Below are positions 34,958-43,510 of a stretch of 64,000 bases of DNA, piece by piece. The notes under the pieces were generated by a model. That model was not told the DNA's origin and made no database searches. It was given only the letters and a program-made list of their open reading frames with translations. The position numbers and the translations under genes are program-made. Every line of letters begins with the position of its first letter. Position 1 is the first letter of the stretch. This stretch comes from a bacterium (GTDB taxonomy: Bacteria > Hinthialibacterota > Hinthialibacteria > Hinthialibacterales > Hinthialibacteraceae), in contig WGLV01000019.1 of the NCBI GenBank assembly GCA_016125385.1, forward strand, positions 1 through 64,000, read 5' to 3'.

Positions 34958-35122
34958 ATGCTGGATTTCTTATTCGGTTTAATTTGCCTTTTACTGTTCA
35001 TTCAACTGTTTTCGAAACTCATCAAAGCGCTCGAACAAATCGGGGCGAATCTCGGCGCCATCGCGCATGCTCTGGAGCGGGGTAACAGCGAGGCGCCGGC
35101 GCAATCCGATCCCGCTGGTTGA
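34958..35122 (+). CDS. Tiny membrane protein 3 of three (54 residues)
   Basis: A small frame starting at ATG 34958 with a strong AAAGGGGGG sequence upstream. Hydrophobic segment about 3-18 (DFLFGLICLLLFIQLF), then SKLIKALEQIGANLGAIAHA, similar to SKAVRSLQRIAAAL in the first small protein, and a short polar tail. Coding is supported by the ribosome-binding site, the shared architecture and the conserved SKx(I/V)(K/R)(A/S)L(E/Q) block. Function unknown. Confidence 0.7.
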   Translation: MLDFLFGLICLLLFIQLFSKLIKALEQIGANLGAIAHALERGNSEAPAQSDPAG

Positions 35123-35177
35123 TGAAAATCCCTCGCCACTGGGCGCATAGACCGGCGGCGGCTTTCAGCCACCACAC

Positions 35178-36911
35178 CTATTCACTTAACAGGGTGGCGG
35201 TGAAGACAAACGCCGCGTTCCAGGGCAGGGTGAACTCGTTAGACGAAAAGCTCTCTTCACTGTCGAGATAGGCGGTGGCGGGCGGCGAGGTGCTGGTAAA
35301 GCGGCTTTTTAACGCGCCGTCGTTGAGAAACTGATTGGGCCCCGCTACCAGAAAGCCCGGCAGCGGCGTCTTGCTTTTGCCCTGAAGCCCCTTCATGCGG
35401 TGGGGGTTCATCGGCGAACGCTGGCCGAAGCCGGTGAGATAACAGATCGAGTTGGGGTTGCGCCCCAGTATGTAATGCAACTGATCGAGCGCCGCCTCGC
35501 GGTACGCCGGCTGAGGGTGAAAGTAATCGGCCATCAGCAGAATCGAGGCGTTTTGCAGCACGGCGGCGTTCGACCCCCAGACGAATTCGCCCTCCTGCAG
35601 GGTGAGCAGAAACCCGTCACGTTCGCTCTCTTCAGAAAGAATGTCGGCCAGCGACAGCAGGTCGCGCCGCGCCTCATTGCCCAGGCCTTCCAGTTCTTCC
35701 CGGTCGTTCTGTAACAACAATGACGCCACCGCCAGCGGCGCCACGTTGCCCCAATACCCCGAGGCGGAAAGCAGGGGCACGCGCTTTTGCGCCAGCGCCG
35801 CGATGACGCCCAGCCAGGCGCGATCGTGCGTGAGGCCGTAGAGTTCGATCGCCGCCCAGAAGCGCTCGTCGCTGTCGTCGGGATCGGTATAGGCCTTGGT
35901 GGCGGCTTCTGGCGGGTTGATAAAGCCCTCGTCGTTGGGGTTGTTCTCCAGCCAGCGCCAGGCTGATAGCGAAGCGGTTTTGCACTGGGCGGCGAAGGTG
36001 GCGTCATAGGGCGAGTAAACCCGCGCCGCTTTGGCTAACACCGCGCTGGTTAACGCGGTGGCGGCGGTCGACGGCGCGAAAAGAAAGCGGTCCTGCTTCT
36101 CGGCCCCCGCGCCCATGTCGGCGGGCGTCAGTTTGTGGTTGACGGCGCCCTCGGCGGTCTGCATGCGCAGCAGCCATTCGAGTTCCCAGCGGGCTTCGTC
36201 GAGAATGTCGGGCGCGCCGTTGTCGCTTTCTGGAATCGACAGCGCGCCGTCGCCGTAGCGGTTGGGGGCGAGTTCATGCAAGGTCAGCAAGACGCCGGCG
36301 GCATAGGCCCCGCTGGGGACGTACTGACCCGGATCGCCGCCGTCCATCCAGCCGCCTTCCAGGTTGCGCGCGGCGGGCGGGTCGGTCCCGCTGGCGGCGG
36401 AAACGGCGGGGCTGGAGGCTTCCGCGCGATGCTCCCACTCAACCACGCGATGCGGCGAAGGCTCGACGGCGCGGCGCAGATAGGCGAAGGCCTTCATCGC
36501 CTGCCGGGCGCCATCGGCGTACGGCGACGCGCCGATGATGAAGCGGGGCGAGTCGCCCAGGCTCGGGACGTGAATCACGAATTCGCCGGTGGCCGAAAAG
36601 GGAGTGAAACGCGCCGCCCACAGGTTGGCGCCGCTGGCGGGGTCGGCGGCCTCGCGCAGCTGTAGAAAGCCCTCAAAACGAGGCTCGCGCGTCTGGGCGT
36701 CAAGCAGGGTGAAAGGCAACGCCACCGGCGACGAAGCCAGCGCGACTTTTTCAGCTGGCGCGGGATACCCCATCTGGTCGACGAAAATCGGCGCGATTTC
36801 GCTTTCCGCCGCGTTCGCCAGCGTCCCAAACCCGCAAACCAGCGCTACAATGACGGCGAGGACGCGCTGTTGCGATCGGTCTCGCGTCTTGCGATCGGCG
36901 TTTGTCTGCAT
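35178..36911 (-). CDS. Secreted glycoside hydrolase family 9 (endoglucanase-like)
   Basis: 577 residues from ATG 36911; an upstream in-frame extension to 37028 lies over the divergent promoter. Signal peptide about 14-33 (VLAVIVALVCGFGTLANA), an Ig-like CelD_N domain (about 40-130; IFVDQMGYPAPAEKVALASS), then a GH9 (alpha/alpha)6 barrel. GGWMDGGDPGQYV (near 188-198) holds the two Asp of the catalytic base motif, although DGGD replaces the usual DAGD. LGRNPNSICYLTGFG and PMNPHRMKG follow, and SSNEFTLPWNAAFVF carries the acid Glu. Likely beta-1,4-glucan cleavage. Divergent from the SH3 protein gene. Confidence 0.9.
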   Translation of the reverse strand: MQTNADRKTRDRSQQRVLAVIVALVCGFGTLANAAESEIAPIFVDQMGYPAPAEKVALASSPVALPFTLLDAQTREPRFEGFLQLREAADPASGANLWAARFTPFSATGEFVIHVPSLGDSPRFIIGASPYADGARQAMKAFAYLRRAVEPSPHRVVEWEHRAEASSPAVSAASGTDPPAARNLEGGWMDGGDPGQYVPSGAYAAGVLLTLHELAPNRYGDGALSIPESDNGAPDILDEARWELEWLLRMQTAEGAVNHKLTPADMGAGAEKQDRFLFAPSTAATALTSAVLAKAARVYSPYDATFAAQCKTASLSAWRWLENNPNDEGFINPPEAATKAYTDPDDSDERFWAAIELYGLTHDRAWLGVIAALAQKRVPLLSASGYWGNVAPLAVASLLLQNDREELEGLGNEARRDLLSLADILSEESERDGFLLTLQEGEFVWGSNAAVLQNASILLMADYFHPQPAYREAALDQLHYILGRNPNSICYLTGFGQRSPMNPHRMKGLQGKSKTPLPGFLVAGPNQFLNDGALKSRFTSTSPPATAYLDSEESFSSNEFTLPWNAAFVFTATLLSE

Positions 36912-37059
36912 TGGCGATATTCGTCCTCCCGCGCGGTCTCCCCGGCGTTGCGAATCCATGATACCATCGTTGTATCTCAATAGGACGGTTGACGGGGAGA
37001 AAAAGGTACGCCCTCTCGCGGACGCCATCCCGGCGTCCGCGCTGGAAAGGATAGGCCCG

Positions 37060-38358
37060 ATGCGAATTCCGAGTCTTCTCTTCTTTGTAATGTTATGCGT
37101 TCTGGCCGCGCCGGGCGCGCTCGCCGATACTCTCCTGCTGCGCAGCGGCGATCAGATCATCGGCTCCATCGCGGGAGAAACCCCTGACGAATACATCGTC
37201 GATATTCCCGGCGAAGTCGTGATTCAGATTCGCGTCAGGCGCGCCGACGTGATTCAGGTGGTTCGCTCGGGCGATGTTTACCCCAGCGCCACCCCTTCTT
37301 CCGCTACGCCCGAAGCCGCGTCGGCGGCGATTGACGCCTCCACGTCGACAACTTCGATTTACCCCACGATTCCCACGCTGCCTCCCGACTCGTTGCAGCC
37401 GGTCGGCGATTCGATCCAGACCGGTGGATTTACCACGCCCGTGACCGCTCCAGCGCAAGCGCAAGCCCCCGATCCTGATGCGGCGCTGCCGTTGTTGCCG
37501 CTGGCGCTGCCTCAAAACAACCTCTACCAGGTCAGCGGAGCGGGCGTTCGTTTCCGTGAAGGCCCCAACCTGACCTTTCCCATCGTCGACACCCTGCCGG
37601 GCCGAACACTGCTGATCGAGATCGAGACGGTCGACGGCTGGATTCACGCCAAAACCACCGAAGGCGTCACGGGGTGGATTCACCCCAATTTCGTGACGCC
37701 GCTGCCGCGCCAGCTGTTCGCCATCACCGGCGACCTGGTCAACGTGCGTGAAGCGCCGGGCGAGGTGTACCGCTCGCTGGGCCGTTTGCGCAAGAACGAC
37801 GTGGTGATTCAGCTTGAAGAACGCCCCGGCTGGCGCCGGATTCTATCCGGCGATTCGCTGGCGGGCTGGGTGAGCGAGGAGTTTCTGCAGCCGCTCGACC
37901 CCCAACAGGCGCAGAACCCGCGCATGGTGGTGATTCAGAACCGCGACGCGGGCTCTCCGGTCGCGGTCAAGCGCCCGATGAACGCCAGTTCGCCCGAGGT
38001 GACCTTCAGCGTGCTCGACGAGCGGCTGGTCATCGGCGGTACGACCAAGCTGATCGTCTTTTTCAACAACCCCAACCAGCTCGCGCAGGCCAGCGAAGCC
38101 TACGGCGGGCCCTCGATCATTCAACGGACCCATCTGGCGTCATCCGTCGAGATGATGAATCGCGGCTTTCCGGAAGAACTGGCGGTGAATTTCATCGGCG
38201 GCGAGATTCTCACCCTGCTGGGCGAGCGCGCCGCGCAGGGGTGGGACTTCAACCTGCTCGCCCCCAACGATCCGGGCGTACGTTATGGATTCATGGTTCA
38301 GCGCGGGCCTTCGCGCGGGACGCTGATTCTGGTCGAGCCGCCCGCCGCCGCGCAGTAG
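37060..38358 (+). CDS. Secreted protein with two bacterial SH3 domains
   Basis: 432 residues from ATG 37060 with GGAAAGG about 10 bases upstream. Signal peptide about 1-23 (LLFFVMLCVLAAPGALA), a short beta segment (LLLRSGDQIIGSIAGETPDE), a Pro/Ala/Ser/Thr linker (about 70-155), two SH3b domains (VSGAGVRFREGPNLTFPIVD to GWIHPNFVTPL, then ITGDLVNVREAPGEVYRSLG to GWVSEEFLQPL) and an unrecognised 130-residue C-terminal domain. SH3b domains of this kind bind cell-wall or glycan ligands. Divergent from the GH9 gene and convergent with the glycosylase gene 12 bases away. Confidence 0.85.
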   Translation: MRIPSLLFFVMLCVLAAPGALADTLLLRSGDQIIGSIAGETPDEYIVDIPGEVVIQIRVRRADVIQVVRSGDVYPSATPSSATPEAASAAIDASTSTTSIYPTIPTLPPDSLQPVGDSIQTGGFTTPVTAPAQAQAPDPDAALPLLPLALPQNNLYQVSGAGVRFREGPNLTFPIVDTLPGRTLLIEIETVDGWIHAKTTEGVTGWIHPNFVTPLPRQLFAITGDLVNVREAPGEVYRSLGRLRKNDVVIQLEERPGWRRILSGDSLAGWVSEEFLQPLDPQQAQNPRMVVIQNRDAGSPVAVKRPMNASSPEVTFSVLDERLVIGGTTKLIVFFNNPNQLAQASEAYGGPSIIQRTHLASSVEMMNRGFPEELAVNFIGGEILTLLGERAAQGWDFNLLAPNDPGVRYGFMVQRGPSRGTLILVEPPAAAQ

Positions 38359-38370
38359 GGCTTCGCGGCG

Positions 38371-39042
38371 CTACGGCAACATCGGTTGTAGCGGGCATCC
38401 CTCGCAGGACGGCGTTTTGCGGCAGAAGCGATTGCCCACCGCCACCAGTTGAGCGTGGTAATCGTTATAGAGTTCCACCTCGGGCGGAATGGCGTCTTCA
38501 AACATCGCCTTCATCTCGTCATACTCGACGTCTTCGGGCGCCCAGCCGTGACGCGTCAGAATGCGCCTGGTATACAGATCGATCACGAACGAGCGATGCC
38601 CGCCCGCGTACAGCAGAATCGAGTCCGCGGTTTCTTTGCCGATTCCCTTCACCGCCAGCAGTTTTTCACGCAACGCCGCCGTATCGTCTCGAAAAGCGGC
38701 GGTCAGGCTTCCCTTGTAATCCCGGTCGAGAAATTCAACGAACGCCTTCAGTTTGAGCGCCTTCTGATTGAAATAGCCCGAGGGCCGTATGATTCGGGCG
38801 AGTTCATCGACGGGAAGATCGCGCAAGGCGCGGATCGAGAGCGCGCGCTCGGCCTTGAGGTTGGCGATGGCCTTCTCGACGTTCTTCCAGCTGGTGTTCT
38901 GGGTCAGGATCGCGCCGACAGCGATTTCGAGCGGCGAATCCCCTGGCCACCAGCCGCGATGCCCGAACGTCTCTCGCAACACGAGGTACACCGCCATCAG
39001 GTCGACCGGTTTTACCGTGTTTTTTCGTTTTCTCTGTTTCAC
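38371..39042 (-). CDS. HhH-GPD DNA glycosylase, MagIII-like, with [4Fe-4S] motif
   Basis: 223 residues of the endonuclease III superfamily. AILTQNTSWKNVEKAIANL opens the fold, the helix-hairpin-helix is LLAVKGIGKETADSILLYAG, and the catalytic Asp lies in SFVIDLYTRRIL. The lysine used by bifunctional glycosylase/lyases is replaced by Glu (GIGKET instead of GVGRKT), as in 3-methyladenine glycosylase III of Helicobacter. The C-terminal cysteine loop (CRKTPSCEGCPL) retains the iron-sulfur pattern. Monofunctional base excision of methylated purines is inferred. Single gene. Confidence 0.85.
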   Translation of the reverse strand: MKQRKRKNTVKPVDLMAVYLVLRETFGHRGWWPGDSPLEIAVGAILTQNTSWKNVEKAIANLKAERALSIRALRDLPVDELARIIRPSGYFNQKALKLKAFVEFLDRDYKGSLTAAFRDDTAALREKLLAVKGIGKETADSILLYAGGHRSFVIDLYTRRILTRHGWAPEDVEYDEMKAMFEDAIPPEVELYNDYHAQLVAVGNRFCRKTPSCEGCPLQPMLP

Positions 39043-39103
39043 GCTTACTCCATGATCCGGCGATGGGGAGCCATTTTCTGCGACGCTTGAAAGAGAACAC
39101 CAT

Positions 39104-39133
39104 AAAAAAACGGCCCGTGATTGTCACGGGCCG
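39104..39133 (-). terminator. Rho-independent terminator of dxs
   Basis: Perfect stem CGGCCCGTGA/TCACGGGCCG with a TTG loop. On the minus strand it is followed by seven T, 28 bases after the dxs stop codon. Confidence 0.93.
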
Positions 39134-39161
39134 CTGTTGAACTGATTGCGATCGATTCCAC

Positions 39162-41057
39162 TCACGCGATCATGGCCGAAGCCTTGGCGTGAACGAAGTC
39201 TTCAATGCGTTTGGCGACCTGCGAGGGCAAGAGGCCGTGATCTTCAAAGACCTGTTTGCGCGGGCCGTGTTCGATGATCTCGTCCGACAGCGCCAGCCGC
39301 AAGAGCGGGACGCCTTCCAACCCGTTGTCGTGCATCGCTTCCGACACGGCGCTGGAGAATCCGCCGTGGAAGGTGTGATCTTCATAGGCCACGAAGTGAT
39401 GGTGTGTTTTCGCGAGCTCTTTGATAAGTTCCTGATCGATGGGCTTGGCGAAGCGCATGTTGACCACGGTGGGGCTGATCCCCGCCTTTTCCATCAGGTC
39501 GGCGGCTTCGAGCGCGCGGTATACCATGAAGCCGTAAGCCAGAATGGCGACGCCCGATCCTTCACGCATCACCACGCCCTTGCCGATGGGGATGGGCTCT
39601 TCTTCCGTGCTCCATTCGACGCCTTCGCCGTTTTCGCGCGGATACCGCACCGCGAAGGGTCCGTCGTGATGGAGCGCGGTCCAGAGCAGCTGGGAGAGGT
39701 CTTTTTCATCGGCCGCCGCCGACACCACCATATTGGGGAAGGTGCGCAGATAGGCGGTGTCGTACAGGCCCTGATGGGTGGCGCCGTCGTCGCCGACCAC
39801 GCCGCCGCGATCGAGCGCGAAGGTCACCGGCAGGTTCTGGATGCACACGTCGTGGTAGATCTGGTCGTAGGCGCGCTGCAGGAAGGTCGAGTAAATCGCG
39901 CAGACCGGGCGCAGGCCTTCGCAGGCGAGGCCCGAGGCCAGCAGTACGGCGTGCTGTTCGGCGATGCCGACGTCGTAAAAGCGTTCGGGACGGTGTTTCT
40001 GTAACGCCGAGAGACCGGTGCCGCTGGGCATGGCGGCGGTGATACCGACCACGCGGTCGTCTTTGTCTGACATCTTGCATATGACCTCGCTGAACACCTG
40101 GGTATAACTGGGCGGCGAGGGTTTGTCGCTCTTTTTGGCGGAGGGTTTTCCGGTGGTGACGTCGAAGGGCTTGGCCCCATGCCAGTTGGCGGGGTCGCTG
40201 GCGGCGAATTTATAGCCGTGGCCCTTTTCGGTGACGATGTGAAGCAGTTTGGGGCCTTTCAATTCGCGCAGGTGAGCCAGTGTTTCTTCAAGGATATGAA
40301 CGTCGTGGCCGTTAATGGGGCCGAAGTAGCGGAAGCCGAGTTCTTCAAAAAAGACGCCGGGCACGATCAGCGACTTGAGGCTTTCCTGCATCTTGCGGAT
40401 GCGCTTGCTGATAGCGTCGCCCAGGCTTTTTTCAATGACTTTGTCGATGTCGTTCTTGGTTTTGTTGTAGTAATAACTGCTGATGATCCGGTTGAGATAA
40501 TGTGAGATGCCGCCCACGTTGGGGGCGATCGACATATCGTTATCGTTGAGAATCACCAGCACGTCGGCGCCGACGTCACCGGCGTGATCAAGGCCTTCAT
40601 ACGCCACGCCGCCGGTGAGGCCTCCGTCGCCGATGATGGCGACGACCTTGTAATCGGCCTGTTTGATGTCGCGCGCGACCGCCATGCCCAGCGCCGCCGA
40701 GATCGACGTACTGGCGTGACCCACGCCGTAGGCGTCATGGGGGCTCTCATAGCGGCGGGGAAAGCCGGAGAGACCGTTGTACTGGCGGATGGTGTGAAAC
40801 TGGTCGCGGCGGCCGGTCAGAATCTTGTGGGGATACGACTGGTGCCCCACGTCCCACACGATTTTATCGGCGGGCGTTTTGTAAACCCGGTGCAGCGCGA
40901 TGGTGAGTTCGACCGCCCCCAGATTGGGCGCGAAGTGGCCGCCTTTCTGGCTGACGACGTCGATGATGGATTGCCGGATCTCCTGAGCCAGCGGCTCCAG
41001 CTCGGATCGATCGAGCGCGCGGAGGTCTTCCGGACTGTTGATGCGTTCAAGAACCAT
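39162..41057 (-). CDS. dxs: 1-deoxy-D-xylulose-5-phosphate synthase
   Basis: Thiamine-diphosphate enzyme joining pyruvate and glyceraldehyde 3-phosphate, the first step of the MEP isoprenoid pathway. 631 residues, normal length. Motifs: GGHFAPNLGAVELTIALH, WDVGHQSYPHKILTGR, GDGGLTGG...NDNDMSIAPNVG (ThDP-binding), VTEKGHGYKFAASDPANWHG, and the second-half pyrimidine-binding DVGIAEQHAVLLASGLA. The polyprenyl synthase gene lies 125 bases upstream on the same strand, the common ispA-dxs neighbour pair. A terminator follows. Confidence 0.98.
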   Translation of the reverse strand: MVLERINSPEDLRALDRSELEPLAQEIRQSIIDVVSQKGGHFAPNLGAVELTIALHRVYKTPADKIVWDVGHQSYPHKILTGRRDQFHTIRQYNGLSGFPRRYESPHDAYGVGHASTSISAALGMAVARDIKQADYKVVAIIGDGGLTGGVAYEGLDHAGDVGADVLVILNDNDMSIAPNVGGISHYLNRIISSYYYNKTKNDIDKVIEKSLGDAISKRIRKMQESLKSLIVPGVFFEELGFRYFGPINGHDVHILEETLAHLRELKGPKLLHIVTEKGHGYKFAASDPANWHGAKPFDVTTGKPSAKKSDKPSPPSYTQVFSEVICKMSDKDDRVVGITAAMPSGTGLSALQKHRPERFYDVGIAEQHAVLLASGLACEGLRPVCAIYSTFLQRAYDQIYHDVCIQNLPVTFALDRGGVVGDDGATHQGLYDTAYLRTFPNMVVSAAADEKDLSQLLWTALHHDGPFAVRYPRENGEGVEWSTEEEPIPIGKGVVMREGSGVAILAYGFMVYRALEAADLMEKAGISPTVVNMRFAKPIDQELIKELAKTHHHFVAYEDHTFHGGFSSAVSEAMHDNGLEGVPLLRLALSDEIIEHGPRKQVFEDHGLLPSQVAKRIEDFVHAKASAMIA

Positions 41058-41182
41058 AAGAACGAACCTGACGTGAATGGGTATCCCGGCGAGTTCGAGG
41101 CGAGACCCTGTAAGCTGGGGCGGCCGCGTTCACTCCGGCGTAAAACATATAGTATGATCGAATTACTTACAATCGAAAAGCG

Positions 41183-42142
41183 CTAGGCCTCCCGCTCAAC
41201 TAATTCCGTCGTAATATCAAGCAGAACCCGGGCGCGTTCGCCCTCGGGTTCGAGCAGGGCGAAGATCTCGTCGCGAAGCGCGTTGACCCGGGCTTTCGAT
41301 TGATCGAGACCGATCAGGGCGGGGTAGGTCAGCTTGCCGAGTTTTTCATCGGCCCCCGCCTGTTTCCCCAACGCGGCGGTGTCTCCGACCACGTCCAAAA
41401 TATCATCCACCACCTGAAAAATCAAACCGAGTTTCATTCCCGCCTGAGCGAGAATCTCCACGTCGCGTCCGGCGCCGCCCATCATGCGGGCGCCCATCGT
41501 CAGACCGGCGCGGATCAGCGCGGCGGTTTTGTGATGGTGAATGTATTCAAGAACCTCTTCGGTTCCCTGTTTCTGTTCGTATTCCAGGTCGACCACCTGA
41601 CCGGCCACCATGCCGGGGTATCCGCACGCCACCGCCAGATCGCGGGCCACATAATATGAACGTTCGGCGAAGCGTTCAGGAACGCTGGCGAGAATCTGGA
41701 ATCCCAGTGTGTGCAGCGCGTCGGCCGATAACACCGCCATCGCCTCGCCGTATACCTTGTGCGAGGTGGGGCGGCCGCGGCGCAGATCGTCGTCGTCCAT
41801 ACAGGGCAGGTCGTCATGAACCAGCGAATAGGTATGGACCATCTCGATGGCGCAGGCGGTCATCAACAGCGCCCGGCGCAGTTCGTCTTCGCCTTCGGGC
41901 CACCAGCGCCCGGCGTACAGGTCGGCCTGGCTCGCGCCCCGGCAGAAATCGGCGCCAATGAGCACCAGCAGCGGGCGGATGCGCTTGCCGCCCGCTTCCA
42001 GCGGGTAGCGCATCGCCTCATTCAGCCGCGCGGCCATTCCATCCGGTTTGGGCAACAACTCCCACAATACCGTCTCAACCTCGTCGCGGCGGGATTTCAG
42101 GTAACTTTTTAATTCCGTGCGGGATGCCTGACTTGCGTTCAC
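41183..42142 (-). CDS. ispA: Polyprenyl synthetase (farnesyl/geranylgeranyl diphosphate synthase)
   Basis: Chain-elongating prenyltransferase. From GTG 42142 it is 319 residues (VNASQASRTELKSYLKSRRD), with GGGAG nine bases upstream. A longer open frame runs into repeat locus R5 (to 42352) and gives a repeat-derived N-terminus that should not be annotated; TTG 42148 is a less likely alternative. Motifs: GGKRIRPLLVLIG, the first aspartate-rich motif DDLPCMDDDD (110-119) in the type-1 FPPS/GGPPS style, GEAMAVLSADALHTL, and the second motif QVVDDILDVVGD. Precedes dxs. Product chain length cannot be fixed from sequence. Confidence 0.92.
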   Translation of the reverse strand: MNASQASRTELKSYLKSRRDEVETVLWELLPKPDGMAARLNEAMRYPLEAGGKRIRPLLVLIGADFCRGASQADLYAGRWWPEGEDELRRALLMTACAIEMVHTYSLVHDDLPCMDDDDLRRGRPTSHKVYGEAMAVLSADALHTLGFQILASVPERFAERSYYVARDLAVACGYPGMVAGQVVDLEYEQKQGTEEVLEYIHHHKTAALIRAGLTMGARMMGGAGRDVEILAQAGMKLGLIFQVVDDILDVVGDTAALGKQAGADEKLGKLTYPALIGLDQSKARVNALRDEIFALLEPEGERARVLLDITTELVEREA

Positions 42143-42236
42143 TTCCAATGTCTCCCTGTTGCCGTTCGGCGATGATGAACCGCGATCGCTTCGTCGCGGG
42201 GATATCCGGCTGGCTTCGCCTTTTCGTCTTGTTTCT

Positions 42237-42665
42237 TCCTCCCCATCCTGAGGGAGGAAAAATCTGACCGATTCCACCGTTGGTGCGGGTTTGAAACCCG
42301 CTCCTGCAATCAATCTTGTCTCTCTTAATAATACGCTTGATGATGCAAACAAATCTCATTCACCAAAATTCCGGTGACGTATCTCCATCAAATCGCGTCA
42401 GCAACCAACGGGCGCGCTAAACGCGTATAACCCTAATACTGGGCTGCGGGCTGCTGTCCGTTCTCCCCCCGAAGTCCGGGGGGAGTTAGAGGGGGGTTGA
42501 GCGCCTTGCTCGCTCGGGTTTTCCGCCCGATCGATCAACCCCCTCCTTCGCCTCCCCCATCTTGGGGGAGGAAAACGTCGTTCGATCTCAATCGTGTCAG
42601 CAACCAACGGGCGCGCTAAACGCGCACAACCTGAATACCAGGCCGCCTACACTGCCCGCCCAGCG
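42237..42665 (-). repeat. Composite repeat locus R5 between ispA and queE
   Basis: Reads as a minus-strand array: A (at about 42595-42660), then C and B (CTCCCCCC/GGGGGGAG at 42465-42487), A (at about 42395-42460), D (about 42280-42308, GTGCGGGTTTGAAACCCGCT) and a degraded C (42240-42260). It lies between divergent genes, so unlike the other loci it does not begin at a stop codon. The 190 bases from 42666 to 42856 show no gene and no recognisable preQ1 riboswitch before queE. Confidence 0.88.
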
Positions 42666-42856
42666 GGCGTTGCCCGTATTGTAGTGCGGCGTGCGGTGGG
42701 AACAATGTCGGCCGGTTCATTGATCAAAACGCGGTTTGCGGTCATCATCATGGTGAGCGGCGGGCTGATAAATATCACGGAGGGAGCCCGATTTTCACCC
42801 TTGTTTCACCCGGCCGCCGCATTAACAACATCCGCTGTCCGCCGGATCGATCTCAC

Positions 42857-43498
42857 ATGCGTATATCCGAAATGTACCGCAGCATTCAGGGCGAATCGAC
42901 GTACGCCGGGCGCCCCTGTACGTTCATCCGTACGGCGGGGTGTTCGTTACGCTGCGGTTATTGCGACACCGAACACGCGCTCAGCTTCAAGGCGGGTGAG
43001 GAAATGACGCTCGACGCCGCGATCGAACAAGCCGCCGCGCTGGGGCTCGATCTGGTCGAGGTCACCGGCGGCGAACCGCTCGAACAGCCCGAAACGCCCG
43101 AACTGTGCCGCCGCCTGATCGAACGCGGCGCGCTGGTGCTGATCGAAACCAGCGGGGCGTTCGACGTCGGCGTATTGCCGCCCGGAACGATCCGCATCAT
43201 GGACATCAAGACGCCCGGCAGCCGCATGGCGCGGCGCAACCGGTGGGAGAACCTCGGCCTGCTTACGTCGCGCGATGAGATCAAGTTCGTCCTCACCAGC
43301 CGTGAAGATTACGACTGGGCGGCGGAACTATGCCGCCAGCATGGCCTGTTCGAGCTCTGCCCGGTGCATTTTTCGCCGACGTTCGGCTCGGTTGAACCGG
43401 TCGAACTGGCGCAATGGATTCTGAACGATAACCTGCCCGCGCGGTTGCAGCTCCAGTTGCATAAATACATCTGGCCGCCTGACGCGCGCGGCGTCTGA
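42857..43498 (+). CDS. queE: 7-carboxy-7-deazaguanine synthase
   Basis: Radical SAM enzyme of preQ0/queuosine synthesis that contracts carboxy-tetrahydropterin to 7-carboxy-7-deazaguanine. 213 residues: MYRSIQGESTYAGRPCTFIR, the cluster-binding Cys29, Cys33 and Cys36 in CSLRCGYC, EVTGGEPLEQPETPELCR, VLIETSGAFD and MDIKTPGS. Short, typical of the compact QueE type. queC follows 12 bases downstream, so queE-queC form an operon. queD, queF and tgt are not in the window. Confidence 0.95.
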   Translation: MRISEMYRSIQGESTYAGRPCTFIRTAGCSLRCGYCDTEHALSFKAGEEMTLDAAIEQAAALGLDLVEVTGGEPLEQPETPELCRRLIERGALVLIETSGAFDVGVLPPGTIRIMDIKTPGSRMARRNRWENLGLLTSRDEIKFVLTSREDYDWAAELCRQHGLFELCPVHFSPTFGSVEPVELAQWILNDNLPARLQLQLHKYIWPPDARGV

Positions 43499-43510
43499 AC
43501 GGGATATTCA

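Noticed and set aside
36589-37059. Upstream extension of the SH3-protein frame
   Set aside because: Overlaps the divergent GH9 gene; the signal peptide begins at 37060.
42666-42856. preQ1 riboswitch before queE
   Set aside because: No preQ1-type pseudoknot with A-rich tail could be recognised in the leader.
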